From: Paracoccaceae bacterium
Lineage (GTDB): Bacteria > Pseudomonadota > Alphaproteobacteria > Rhodobacterales > Rhodobacteraceae
Length of the DNA stretch: 8,957 bases
Assembly: GCA_016764835.1 (NCBI GenBank)
Contig: JAESRD010000070.1
Location: 1 to 8,957, forward strand
Direction of reading: 5' to 3'
The notes under the pieces were generated by a model. It searched no databases, was not told the origin of the DNA, and saw only the letters and a program-made list of their open reading frames with translations. A program made the translations under genes and the position numbers. Shown piece after piece: positions 1 to 6,763 of this stretch; within the stretch, counting starts at the first letter, position 1, and each line of letters opens with the position of its first letter.

Positions 1-65
1 AGTGCAGGCATGGGGTTAAGATAGGCCTGTCGCGGCTGCGCGGCAACGTGAATGAGGCGGGGCGA

Positions 66-467
66 ATGAACCAAGATTTCATCGGGGCGAAAGCGGTGCT
101 GCTGACCGGCGGCAAGCTGATAACCCTGCTGCGCGATGTGCGGCCAGACATCCCGTACCCTGATCATTGGGACCTGCCCGGCGGCGGGCGCGAGCCGGGC
201 GAAACACCGCTAGAGACTTTGGCCCGGGAGGTGCACGAAGAGCTGGGGCTGGCGCTGGGCGAGGTGATCTGGCAGCGCCGGTTTGAGGGGCCGCATGGGC
301 CGGGCTGGTTCTTTGTGGTGGATATGCCACAAGGCAGCGCCGAGCGGATTGTGTTTGGTGATGAGGGGCAGTGTTGGCGGCTGATGTCGCCTGCTGGGTT
401 TGTCGGCCACGCGCAGGCGGTGCCGTTTCTGGCCCAGCGGGTGCGGGTTTGGCTGGCGGAGGTTTAG
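66..467 (+). CDS. Nudix (MutT-like) hydrolase
   Basis: A small Nudix-family pyrophosphohydrolase of 133 residues, which would cleave a nucleoside diphosphate linked to another moiety in the cytoplasm. The Nudix box is complete: G40-x5-E46-x7-R54-E55-V56-x-E58-E59-x-G61-L62, preceded by WDLPGG (35-40). The acidic E55/E58/E59 cluster that binds Mg2+ is intact. The frame stays open upstream to the window edge and a GTG at 48 is possible. I prefer ATG 66 because a purine-rich GAGG (54-57) lies 8 nt before it and the Nudix fold begins right after it (AKAVLL, residues 8-13). The stop overlaps the stop of the opposite-strand membrane protein gene by 4 nt. Substrate cannot be told from sequence; 8-oxo-dGTP, ADP-ribose and similar compounds are all possible. 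Family call is firm, substrate unknown. Confidence 0.9.
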   Translation: MNQDFIGAKAVLLTGGKLITLLRDVRPDIPYPDHWDLPGGGREPGETPLETLAREVHEELGLALGEVIWQRRFEGPHGPGWFFVVDMPQGSAERIVFGDEGQCWRLMSPAGFVGHAQAVPFLAQRVRVWLAEV

Positions 468-961
468 CGCGGCGTGTTGGGCCTGCTCCTGCGCCAAAAC
501 ACAAATGCCGCAGCAAGGGTGATTATGAGTTCTAAAGCAAACGTCCAGTGCCAGATAAAATTCCACACCCACCAATCATAGCTAGACGGTATGTGAACCA
601 GATGCAGCTCAGCGCTAAAAAACGGCCGCAACCAGCCGATTTCGGCGGCGATACTGTCTAACGCCATATGCAAAAGCAAACTTGCGGTTGCGATCTGGAT
701 AAAGGGTTTTGCTTTGTTAAACTGCATCGCCCCAGCCAGTAACCATGCGCAAAGAGCAAGGCCGAGCCAGAACAAAGGCCAATGAAAGAAATAGGCGTGA
801 TGATTGGTTTGCTGATCGTCGACCAGATAAAACCATATGAGATCAAGATCGGGCAGAATAGCGGCGAAAAGCCCCACAGCGATCAGGGGTTTTCTGTGCC
901 GATGGCTTTTGGCCATTCGGTTCGCCAATAAATACCCAGCCGGTAAATGAGCAATGAACAT
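464..961 (-). CDS. YdjM/DUF457-like membrane-bound putative metal-dependent hydrolase
   Basis: A 165-residue integral membrane protein. The N-terminus MFIAHLPAGYLL places a His at residue 5. It is followed by a membrane segment ending in PDLD (37-40), a HH pair (54-55) and HW (60-61), then a long hydrophobic stretch (61-78), H98-x3-D102 in a third segment, and a last transmembrane helix at about 136-156 before a basic tail. Scattered His and Asp residues at membrane edges, with an early PDxD motif, are typical of the YdjM / DUF457 family, which is annotated as membrane-bound metal-dependent hydrolases. The real activity of that family is poorly known, so the hydrolase label is by homology pattern only. 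The ATG at 961 is chosen because the family N-terminus starts there; the ribosome binding site is weak. It is convergent with the Nudix gene and divergent from the riboswitch-dadA unit. Confidence 0.72.
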   Translation of the reverse strand: MFIAHLPAGYLLANRMAKSHRHRKPLIAVGLFAAILPDLDLIWFYLVDDQQTNHHAYFFHWPLFWLGLALCAWLLAGAMQFNKAKPFIQIATASLLLHMALDSIAAEIGWLRPFFSAELHLVHIPSSYDWWVWNFIWHWTFALELIITLAAAFVFWRRSRPNTPR

Positions 962-1157
962 CAGCCCTGCATCGCTCCCAAAAACCTTGCTTCAACAATT
1001 GCCGCATAGCGCTCTTATCGGATTGTCTAAAATGTTGCCATGTCTCTTGATCTCGACCGCAAGCCGTTAGCGCCGGACTCATCACAAACCGTCATACTCA
1101 TTATGCTCATATAACATTGGATTTACGCGCCCCACCCCCCTAGTGCTTGCCGCGAAA
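962..1157. other. Intergenic region between the membrane protein gene and the riboswitch
   Basis: About 200 nt that must hold the divergent promoters for the leftward membrane-protein gene and the rightward riboswitch-dadA transcript. It is more AT-rich than its surroundings around 1080-1125. I see no convincing ORF. The only promoter-like piece is TATAAC at 1110-1115, roughly 43 nt before the riboswitch, with no good -35 box at 16-18 nt spacing. Confidence 0.5.
1110..1115 (+). promoter_or_regulatory. Possible -10 element for the riboswitch-dadA transcript
   Basis: TATAAC matches the sigma-70 -10 consensus at five of six positions, and lies in a locally AT-rich patch. It would place a transcription start near 1122, about 35 nt before the first riboswitch helix. 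No recognisable -35 hexamer is found at the usual distance, so this is weak. Confidence 0.3.
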
Positions 1158-1345
1158 CATCCCGACCGGGAGAGAGTGGCCCCGCGCCACCGCCGAAGGA
1201 GAAACCGCGCCCCGCGAACTCTCAGGCAAACGGACCGGTTGGGGTGCAACACTCCGAAGAGTTGCCTCGATTATCGGGTGAGGCACGCCGAAGGAGCAAG
1301 CCGGGATCGATGCCCTCGGTGAAACTCTCAGGCCCAAGCATGGAG
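1158..1345 (+). ncRNA. Tandem (two-aptamer) glycine riboswitch
   Basis: Two consecutive glycine aptamers. Both carry the family hallmarks: CGCCGAAGGAG (1191-1201 and 1286-1296) and ACTCTCAGG (1218-1226 and 1324-1332). In aptamer 1 the closing helix pairs 1158-1169 with 1235-1246 (12 bp, two G.U), P2 pairs 1170-1174 with 1219-1223, and a hairpin pairs 1176-1180 with 1186-1190. In aptamer 2 P1 pairs 1252-1256 with 1341-1345 (last pair G.U), P2 pairs 1258-1263 with 1323-1328, and a hairpin pairs 1264-1268 with 1280-1284. The linker between the aptamers is only about 5 nt (1247-1251). Glycine riboswitches usually raise expression of glycine-use genes when glycine is abundant. This one sits 43 nt upstream of dadA on the same strand, so dadA is the inferred target. 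The family call is very secure; the on/off logic is inferred. Confidence 0.95.
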
Positions 1346-1388
1346 GGGGCGCACGGCGTGAAAACATGCGCCAATGCGGAGCATAACC
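1346..1388 (+). promoter_or_regulatory. Riboswitch expression platform and dadA ribosome binding site
   Basis: The segment between aptamer 2 and the dadA start. A 6-bp hairpin (1348-1353 with 1367-1372) follows the aptamer, then the Shine-Dalgarno GGAG at 1378-1381, 7 nt before ATG 1389. CGGAG at 1377-1381 is perfectly complementary to CTCCG at 1252-1256, which is also the 5' strand of aptamer 2 P1, so the two pairings exclude each other. No U-run follows any hairpin here, which argues for control at translation initiation rather than by transcription termination. Confidence 0.6.
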
Positions 1389-2615
1389 ATGACCCATATC
1401 GCCGTTCTGGGTGCCGGAATTACCGGTATCACCACAGCCTATTCACTTGTTCAGCGTGGCTATGATGTCACCGTGTTTGACCGTCAGCGTTATGCGGCGA
1501 TGGAGACCAGCTTTGCCAATGGCGGCCAGCTTTCTGCAACCAACTCAGAGGTTTGGAACCAATGGTCAACCGTTTGGAAAGGTCTCAAATGGATGCTTTC
1601 TGCCGATGCGCCGCTGAGCGTTAGCCCGCGTCCAAGCTGGCACAAGATCTCTTGGATGACCGAATTTCTGGCCGCGATCCCGAAATACCGCGCCTCGACG
1701 ATCAAAACCGCGCAAATGGCCGTGGCCGCTCGTGCCGGGCTGTCTGACATGGCCGAACATTCGGGCATCGACTTTGACTTCAGCCCTGCCGGGATTCTGC
1801 ACTTTTACAAAACCGAAGCCGACCTGAACCACGCCCGCAAAGTCACCGGGCTTTTGGCCGAGGGTGGGCTGACGCGCCAAGAGCTGAGCGCCGCCGAAAC
1901 GCTGGCCAAAGAACCTGCGCTGTCTGGCAACATTGTTGGCGGGTATTGGACCGAGAGCGATTCGACCGGCGATATTCATAAATTCACCAAGCGGCTGGCT
2001 GATTGGCTGAGCAAGCAGGGCGTGACGTTCCGCATGGGCACAGTGATCGAAGAGCTTAAGGCCGAAGTGGGCGGCGTCACAGTCGTCACCGACAAAACCG
2101 AGCGGTTTGACGGGGTGGTGGTTTGCGCCGGGGTCGGCTCGCGTCGTCTTGCCGCCATGCTGGGTGATCGGGTAAATATCTACCCAGTCAAAGGCTACTC
2201 GATCACGGTTGATCTTGATGATGCCGCCAGCCAAGCGGCAGCGCCCACGGTTTCCTTGCTCGATGACAAATCCAAGATCGTTGCCGCGCGTTTGGGCGCT
2301 GGGCGGTTGCGGATTGCGGGCACGGCTGAGTTCAGTGGTGATAACCATGACATTCGCGCCAACCGGGTGCGGCCATTGGTGAAATGGTGCGAAACCCATT
2401 TTCCCGATGTGTCGACTGAGAATTGTGTGCCATGGGCCGGGCTGCGGCCAATGATGCCTGACATGTTGCCCCGCGTCGGCCCCGGCAAGCATGACCGGGT
2501 GTTCTATAACACCGGTCACGGCCATCTGGGCTGGACACTTTGCGCGGCCACATCGCAGGGCGTTGGCCAAGCTGTTGAGGCGCGGTTCCCGCTGTCGCTT
2601 GGGAGCGCAGCCTAA
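1389..2615 (+). CDS. dadA: D-amino-acid dehydrogenase (DadA-like FAD oxidoreductase)
   Basis: A 408-residue flavoprotein of the DAO/DadA family, which oxidises an amino acid to the 2-oxo acid and ammonia and passes electrons to the respiratory chain at the inner membrane. FAD binding is shown by GAGITG (8-13) with the acidic D31 at the end of the second strand. The DadA signature ANGGQLS (43-49) follows. A second nucleotide-contact segment reads VVVCAGVGSRRL, and the C-terminal FAD motif GHGHLGW is at 376-382 after PMMPDMLPRVG. Length is close to typical DadA. An upstream ATG at 1374 would add MRSIT, but the Shine-Dalgarno at 1378-1381 fits only ATG 1389. The gene is under a tandem glycine riboswitch and has no dadX (alanine racemase) neighbour. 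Glycine or a glycine-derived amino acid is therefore worth considering as substrate beside D-alanine. Its stop overlaps the pyrF stop by 4 nt. Confidence 0.88.
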   Translation: MTHIAVLGAGITGITTAYSLVQRGYDVTVFDRQRYAAMETSFANGGQLSATNSEVWNQWSTVWKGLKWMLSADAPLSVSPRPSWHKISWMTEFLAAIPKYRASTIKTAQMAVAARAGLSDMAEHSGIDFDFSPAGILHFYKTEADLNHARKVTGLLAEGGLTRQELSAAETLAKEPALSGNIVGGYWTESDSTGDIHKFTKRLADWLSKQGVTFRMGTVIEELKAEVGGVTVVTDKTERFDGVVVCAGVGSRRLAAMLGDRVNIYPVKGYSITVDLDDAASQAAAPTVSLLDDKSKIVAARLGAGRLRIAGTAEFSGDNHDIRANRVRPLVKWCETHFPDVSTENCVPWAGLRPMMPDMLPRVGPGKHDRVFYNTGHGHLGWTLCAATSQGVGQAVEARFPLSLGSAA

Positions 2616-3343
2616 CGGTTGGGACGCATAGCTTGCGGTGAGCGCAGCTCTGCAAGCACGGCCTGCGCGGCAGCGCGCGGGTCTGCGGCCTGCCAAACCG
2701 GGCGGCCGATAACCACATGATCCGCGCCAGCGGCAATCGCCTCAGCCGGGGTGGTGATGCGCTTCTGGTCGCCAAAGTCACTGCCCGCCGGGCGAATGCC
2801 GGGGGTGACGATCAGCTTGCCTTTCGCCTCGGGCAGGGCGCGGATAAGCGCTGCTTCTTGCGGCGAACAGATCACCCCATCTGCACCGGCCTCTAGCGCT
2901 TTGCCCGCGCGTTCGGTGACGATATCGGCGATCGTGCCGGGGCGGATCAGGCTGGCATCAAGATCATCGCGGTCGAGCGAGGTCAGGATAGTGACGGCGA
3001 GGATTTTCATCTCGGAGCCACCAGCGCCGTTGCGCGCCGCCGTGACCACATGCGGGTCGCCATGCACAGTCAGAAAGTCGAGGTCGAACTGCGACAGGCC
3101 ACGGGTTGCGGCCTCAATCGTGGCCCCGATGTCGAACAATTTCATATCCATGAAAATGCGTTTGCCGTGCTCGCCCTTTAGCTCTTGGGCCAGCGCCATG
3201 CCGCCGCCTGTGAGCATGCCCAGCCCGATTTTATAAAATGACACGGCATCGCCGATCTTCTCGGCCATGGCCAGCCCGGTCAGGGCATCGGCCACATCGA
3301 GGGCGACAATGAGGCGGTCGTCGGCTTTTGGGGTATCGGTCAT
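2612..3343 (-). CDS. pyrF: Orotidine 5'-phosphate decarboxylase
   Basis: Catalyses the last step of de novo UMP synthesis, decarboxylating OMP to UMP in the cytoplasm. The 243-residue protein shows the TIM-barrel family markers: substrate-binding D16 in LIVALD, K38 in FYKIG, the catalytic D66-x-K68-x2-D71 (DMKLFDIG), TPGIRP (180-185) and the phosphate-binding GRP (213-215) near the end. Length matches group-1 bacterial enzymes. The frame runs upstream to a TTG at 3370. ATG 3343 is chosen because AGGAG (3352-3356 on this strand) sits 8 nt before it and the conserved protein starts there. It is divergent from clpB, with a 181-nt intergenic region, and its stop overlaps that of dadA by 4 nt. It stands alone here, without other pyrimidine genes. 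Confidence 0.96.
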   Translation of the reverse strand: MTDTPKADDRLIVALDVADALTGLAMAEKIGDAVSFYKIGLGMLTGGGMALAQELKGEHGKRIFMDMKLFDIGATIEAATRGLSQFDLDFLTVHGDPHVVTAARNGAGGSEMKILAVTILTSLDRDDLDASLIRPGTIADIVTERAGKALEAGADGVICSPQEAALIRALPEAKGKLIVTPGIRPAGSDFGDQKRITTPAEAIAAGADHVVIGRPVWQAADPRAAAQAVLAELRSPQAMRPNR

Positions 3344-3420
3344 GGGGCAGGCTCCTAAAATGACGGGCAATCGGCGGCTTTCTATCCGGCCCAGCCCCCG
3401 GGCAAAACCACAAAGTGCAG

Positions 3421-3450
3421 GTTGAAAACCAAGGCCCGCGCCCCCATCTA
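3421..3450 (+). promoter_or_regulatory. Sigma-32 (RpoH) heat-shock promoter of clpB
   Basis: GTTGAAA at 3421-3427 and CCCCATCTA at 3442-3450 are separated by 14 nt. This matches the RpoH consensus CTTGAAA / CCCCATnTa and its spacing with only the first base of the -35 differing. The start would be near 3457, giving a leader of roughly 68 nt before clpB, a classical heat-shock gene. The match and the gene identity support each other. Confidence 0.8.
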
Positions 3451-3513
3451 TTGTTCAAGGCCCAAAAAGGGGTGTGCCGCATTGGTGGGCATCTCACATA
3501 CGGGCGCTTATAT

Positions 3514-3520
3514 AGGAGAG
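3514..3520 (+). promoter_or_regulatory. clpB ribosome binding site
   Basis: AGGAGAG lies 4-6 nt before ATG 3525 and fixes the clpB start. It falls in the loop of a small possible hairpin (3504-3508 with 3519-3523). Confidence 0.75.
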
Positions 3521-3524
3521 TGCT

Positions 3525-6140
3525 ATGAACTTAGATAAGTTCACTGAGCGGAGCCGTGGCTTTTTGCAAGCTGCGCAAACAATAGCTCTGCGCGAAAACA
3601 ACCAACAACTCACCCCTGAACATCTGCTCAAAGCCTTGCTGGATGACAGCGAAGGGCTGGCGGCCAATCTGATCACCCGTGCCGGTGGTGAGCTGGTGCT
3701 TGTGCGCGAGGCGGCTGATGCGGCCGTGGCCAAGCTGCCAAAGGTTACCGGCGATAATGGCCAGGTCTATGTTGATGGCCCAACCGGCAAAGTTCTGGCT
3801 GAGGCCGAGCGGCTGGCTGAAAAGGCTGGTGACAGCTTTGTGCCGGTTGAACGCGTGCTTATGGCGCTGTCGATGGTCAAGTCAAAGGCCAAGGCGGCTT
3901 TGGACGCGGGCAAAGTGACCGCGCAAGCGCTCAACACTGCGATCAATGACATTCGTAAAGGCCGCAAGGCCGACAGTGCCAGCGCTGAAGACAATTACGA
4001 GGCGCTGAACAAATATGCGCAAGATCTGACCGAAGCCGCCCGTGAGGGCCGGATTGACCCGATCATTGGCCGCGACGAAGAAATTCGCCGGGCCATGCAG
4101 GTGCTGTCGCGCCGGACCAAGAACAACCCTGTGCTTATTGGTGAGCCCGGCGTGGGTAAAACCGCCATTGCCGAGGGGCTGGCCTTGCGCATCGTTAATG
4201 GCGATGTGCCAGAGAGCCTGCGCAACAAGCGGCTGATGGCGCTCGATATGGGCGCGCTGATAGCTGGTGCCAAATATCGCGGTGAGTTTGAAGAACGGCT
4301 CAAGGCGGTTCTGTCTGAGGTGACAGAGGCGGCGGGCGAAGTGATTTTGTTCATTGATGAGATGCACACGCTTGTGGGTGCCGGCAAAGCTGACGGCGCT
4401 ATGGATGCGGCCAACCTGATCAAGCCTGCGCTGGCGCGCGGCGAGCTGCATTGTATAGGTGCCACCACACTGGATGAATACCGCAAATATGTTGAGAAAG
4501 ACGCGGCCCTTGCCCGGCGTTTTCAGCCGATCATTGTCGAAGAACCTACCGTTGAAGACACGGTTAGCATTCTGCGCGGCATCAAAGAAAAGTATGAGCT
4601 GCACCACGGTGTGCGCATTTCTGACAGCGCGCTGGTTAGCGCCGCGACGCTCAGCCACCGCTATATCACCGACCGGTTCTTGCCCGATAAAGCGATTGAC
4701 CTGATCGACGAGGCCGCCAGCCGGCTGCGCATGGAAGTCGACAGCAAGCCAGAAGAGCTGGACGCGCTCGACCGCCAGATCTTGCAGCTGCAAATCGAGG
4801 CTGAAGCCCTGCGCCGCGAAGATGACAGCGCCTCGGTTGAGCGGCTTGAAAAGCTGGAGATTGAGCTGTCGGAGCTGCAAGAGAAATCTGGCAGCATGAC
4901 CGTGCGCTGGCAGGCAGAGCGCGACAGGCTTGAGGGCGCGCGCGGGCTTAAAGAGCAGCTCGACAAGGCACGCGCCGATCTCGATATTGCCAAACGCGAT
5001 GGCGATTTGGCCAAGGCGGGTGAGCTGTCTTACGGTGTGATCCCTGATTTGGAGCGTCATATCGGCGAGGCCGAAGAGCTTGCTGACGGGCTGATGGTCG
5101 CCGAAGCCGTGCGCCCTGAGCAGATTGCCGAGGTCGTTGAGCGCTGGACTGGTATCCCCACCAGCCGCATGCTCGAAGGCGAGCGCGAGAAGCTGTTGCG
5201 CATGGAAGAGAGTCTGCACGCGCGGGTGATCGGCCAAGAGGTGGCTGTGCGGGCCGTGTCAAACGCCGTGCGCCGGGCGCGGGCCGGGCTCAACGACGAG
5301 AACAGGCCGCTTGGCTCGTTCCTGTTCCTTGGGCCAACCGGTGTCGGTAAAACCGAGCTAACCAAGGCCGTGGCCGAGTTCTTGTTTGATGATGACAGCG
5401 CCATGGTGCGGATTGATATGTCGGAATTCATGGAGAAACACTCTGTGTCACGGCTGATCGGCGCGCCGCCCGGCTATGTTGGCTATGATGAGGGCGGGGT
5501 ACTGACCGAGGCTGTGCGGCGCAGGCCCTATCAGGTCGTGCTGTTCGACGAGGTTGAGAAGGCGCATCCCGATGTGTTCAACATTCTGCTTCAGGTGCTG
5601 GATGATGGGATATTAACTGACGGTCAGGGCCGGACGGTTGATTTTAAGCAAACGCTGATCATCCTGACATCTAACCTTGGCACCCAAGCGCTGAGCCAAG
5701 TGCCAGATGGCGCTGATAGCAGCGACGCCAAACGTGATGTGATGGACGCCGTGCGCGCCCATTTCCGGCCAGAGTTCCTGAACCGTCTGGATGAGACCAT
5801 CATCTTTGATCGGCTCGGGCGCAAAGACATGGGTGACATTGTGAAGATCCAGCTGGGGCTGCTCGATAAGCGGCTTGCCGGGCGCAATATAGTGCTTGAT
5901 CTGGATGATGGCGCGCGCAGTTGGTTGGCCGATGAGGGCTATGATCCGGTCTTTGGCGCACGGCCGCTGAAGCGGGTGATCCAACGGGCGTTGCAAGACC
6001 CACTGGCTGAGCTGCTACTGTCGGGCGACCTGAAGGATGGCGAGAGCCTGACGGTAACGGCGGGTGCGGAAGGGTTGATCATTGGGGAGCGGGTGGCCTC
6101 GTCTGGGCGGCCTGCGCCGGATAATGCGGTGCTTCACTAA
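3525..6140 (+). CDS. clpB: ATP-dependent protein disaggregase ClpB
   Basis: The Hsp100 disaggregase, a hexameric AAA+ motor that threads aggregated proteins through its pore with the help of DnaK. At 871 residues it is the usual length. Domains in order: Clp N-domain (about 1-145, starting [14 protein letters not shown]); first AAA+ module with Walker A GEPGVGKT (206-213), pore-loop Y251 in AKYRGEF, and Walker B ILFIDE (274-279); a charged, heptad-rich middle coiled coil (about 410-525) that marks ClpB rather than ClpA; second AAA+ module with Walker A GPTGVGKT (603-610), pore-loop Y651 in GYVGYDEGG, and Walker B VVLFDE (671-676). A C-terminal small domain follows, with GARPLKR. All key residues are intact. 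A sigma-32 promoter lies upstream and one or two terminator-like hairpins downstream, so it is probably monocistronic. It diverges from pyrF. Confidence 0.98.
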   Translation: MNLDKFTERSRGFLQAAQTIALRENNQQLTPEHLLKALLDDSEGLAANLITRAGGELVLVREAADAAVAKLPKVTGDNGQVYVDGPTGKVLAEAERLAEKAGDSFVPVERVLMALSMVKSKAKAALDAGKVTAQALNTAINDIRKGRKADSASAEDNYEALNKYAQDLTEAAREGRIDPIIGRDEEIRRAMQVLSRRTKNNPVLIGEPGVGKTAIAEGLALRIVNGDVPESLRNKRLMALDMGALIAGAKYRGEFEERLKAVLSEVTEAAGEVILFIDEMHTLVGAGKADGAMDAANLIKPALARGELHCIGATTLDEYRKYVEKDAALARRFQPIIVEEPTVEDTVSILRGIKEKYELHHGVRISDSALVSAATLSHRYITDRFLPDKAIDLIDEAASRLRMEVDSKPEELDALDRQILQLQIEAEALRREDDSASVERLEKLEIELSELQEKSGSMTVRWQAERDRLEGARGLKEQLDKARADLDIAKRDGDLAKAGELSYGVIPDLERHIGEAEELADGLMVAEAVRPEQIAEVVERWTGIPTSRMLEGEREKLLRMEESLHARVIGQEVAVRAVSNAVRRARAGLNDENRPLGSFLFLGPTGVGKTELTKAVAEFLFDDDSAMVRIDMSEFMEKHSVSRLIGAPPGYVGYDEGGVLTEAVRRRPYQVVLFDEVEKAHPDVFNILLQVLDDGILTDGQGRTVDFKQTLIILTSNLGTQALSQVPDGADSSDAKRDVMDAVRAHFRPEFLNRLDETIIFDRLGRKDMGDIVKIQLGLLDKRLAGRNIVLDLDDGARSWLADEGYDPVFGARPLKRVIQRALQDPLAELLLSGDLKDGESLTVTAGAEGLIIGERVASSGRPAPDNAVLH

Positions 6141-6151
6141 GAGGTGAGTTG

Positions 6152-6188
6152 CCGGGCGGGGGAGGCCTTGCCCGGTAGTGCTTTTCTT
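6152..6188 (+). terminator. Probable clpB intrinsic terminator
   Basis: A 6-bp all-GC stem (6152-6157 with 6170-6175) with a 12-nt loop starts 12 nt after the clpB stop. It is followed after 6 nt by the T-rich tract CTTTTCTT (6181-6188). The delay before the T-tract makes it less than ideal. Confidence 0.5.
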
Positions 6189-6192
6189 GTGG

Positions 6193-6223
6193 CCATAGCC
6201 TAATCTATTGGACCGGGCTATGG
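6193..6223 (+). repeat. Perfect 8-bp inverted repeat downstream of clpB
   Basis: CCATAGCC (6193-6200) and GGCTATGG (6216-6223) are perfect complements around a 15-nt loop, followed by ATTTGCCTTT. It could be a second, back-up terminator for clpB. It could also be an operator-like dyad, since it ends 42 nt before the next gene and just before a TTGACA hexamer (6232-6237). Sequence alone cannot decide. Confidence 0.6.
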
Positions 6224-6231
6224 ATTTGCCT

Positions 6232-6261
6232 TTGACACAGCCGGTCGGGCCTGAGATCAAT
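6232..6261 (+). promoter_or_regulatory. Weak candidate promoter for the small hypothetical gene
   Basis: TTGACA at 6232-6237 is a perfect sigma-70 -35 hexamer, but the best -10 at 18-nt spacing (ATCAAT, 6256-6261) matches at only three positions. If used, the transcript would start almost at the ATG at 6266, leaving essentially no leader. Confidence 0.25.
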
Positions 6262-6265
6262 CGGT

Positions 6266-6601
6266 ATGCTCATAACCATCCTGAAGCCGCCGAGAGGAGA
6301 AGCGCCAATCTGGGTTCGCGCCGCTTGGGTTGGCTTGACCTTGCCGACCGGTAGCGAAGAGGCAGAGCCGGCTTACATTTGCGGTGTATTAACTGGGCCT
6401 AGATCGCGGCTTGCGATGTGCTGGACTGCTCTATTTGGGCGCAAAGAAGTTGTTCTTGGCTGCCGTGTTGACGCGAAAGCTGCCGTTGAACTGTTGAATA
6501 GCAGAAACCCAGTTGCGGCAAGTTGGTGGCGAGAAAACGCGGCGCATATGTTGAAAGCGGAAAGCGTCTTTTTCTTCGATCAAGAGGCCTGTGAGCTTTG
6601 A
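6266..6601 (+). CDS. Hypothetical protein, 111 residues
   Basis: I do not recognise a named family. The protein is soluble, with no signal peptide or membrane helix. It opens with a segment built around PIWVRAAWVGLTLP (14-27), has three cysteines in its first two thirds and one more near the C-terminus, and ends in an acidic tail. A Trp/Arg-rich opening followed by GL-x-LP looks like a conserved fold rather than random sequence, and no competing ORF on either strand looks more protein-like. The ribosome binding site is poor (only GAG at 6253-6255). The gene uses several codons less common in its neighbours (AGA for Arg, TTA and TTG for Leu) and is somewhat less GC-rich than clpB or msrP, which may hint at later acquisition. 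It stands alone between the clpB terminator region and msrP. Confidence 0.65.
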   Translation: MLITILKPPRGEAPIWVRAAWVGLTLPTGSEEAEPAYICGVLTGPRSRLAMCWTALFGRKEVVLGCRVDAKAAVELLNSRNPVAASWWRENAAHMLKAESVFFFDQEACEL

Positions 6602-6763
6602 GGCAGATGCGATACTTCATTAGTACCGGTTGAATGCGGATGCGCTCCTTAAACCCCACCTTTCCAAAAGTTACAGTCCCTCAACCCATCGTGACGCGAG
6701 TGAAATCGCATTGGCGACAGGCCCCCCCATATGTTTGGTAGGGACAACAAAGGAGATCTGACC
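6602..6763. other. Intergenic region upstream of msrP
   Basis: About 160 nt without a credible ORF. It should hold the msrP promoter. I find TTGGCG at 6711-6716 but no acceptable -10 at the right spacing, and a run of seven C (6722-6728) shortly before the ribosome binding site. No clear dyad or known regulator box is visible. Confidence 0.4.
6750..6756 (+). promoter_or_regulatory. msrP ribosome binding site
   Basis: AAGGAGA lies 7 nt before ATG 6764. It decides against the upstream in-frame ATG at 6731, which has no such site and would push the twin-arginine motif further from the N-terminus. Confidence 0.8.

Noticed and set aside
1..47. Possible end of an upstream gene before the Nudix gene
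   Set aside because: Frames 1 and 2 close within the first 24 nt, but seven or fewer codons are too little to support a gene call.
843..1085. 80-residue minus-strand ORF upstream of the membrane protein gene
   Set aside because: It overlaps the start of that gene in another frame, and its composition and content look non-coding.
1348..1372. Hairpin after aptamer 2 as an intrinsic terminator
   Set aside because: The 6-bp stem is followed by AATGCGGAG, not a U-run, so it does not fit a Rho-independent terminator.
1566..2696. Long minus-strand open frame opposite dadA (376 residues)
   Set aside because: It is the antisense shadow of a clearly coding FAD protein in GC-rich DNA; it has no recognisable motif and also runs across the end of pyrF.
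3492..3519. Possible RNA thermometer in the clpB leader
   Set aside because: Only a 4-bp pairing (3492-3495 with 3516-3519) would cover the Shine-Dalgarno, and a competing small hairpin leaves it in the loop. It does not resemble a ROSE or fourU element, and the sigma-32 promoter already explains heat control.
3882..5237. 451-residue minus-strand open frame opposite clpB
   Set aside because: It is antisense to the conserved AAA+ modules, with low-complexity composition typical of a mirrored GC-rich gene and no domain of its own.
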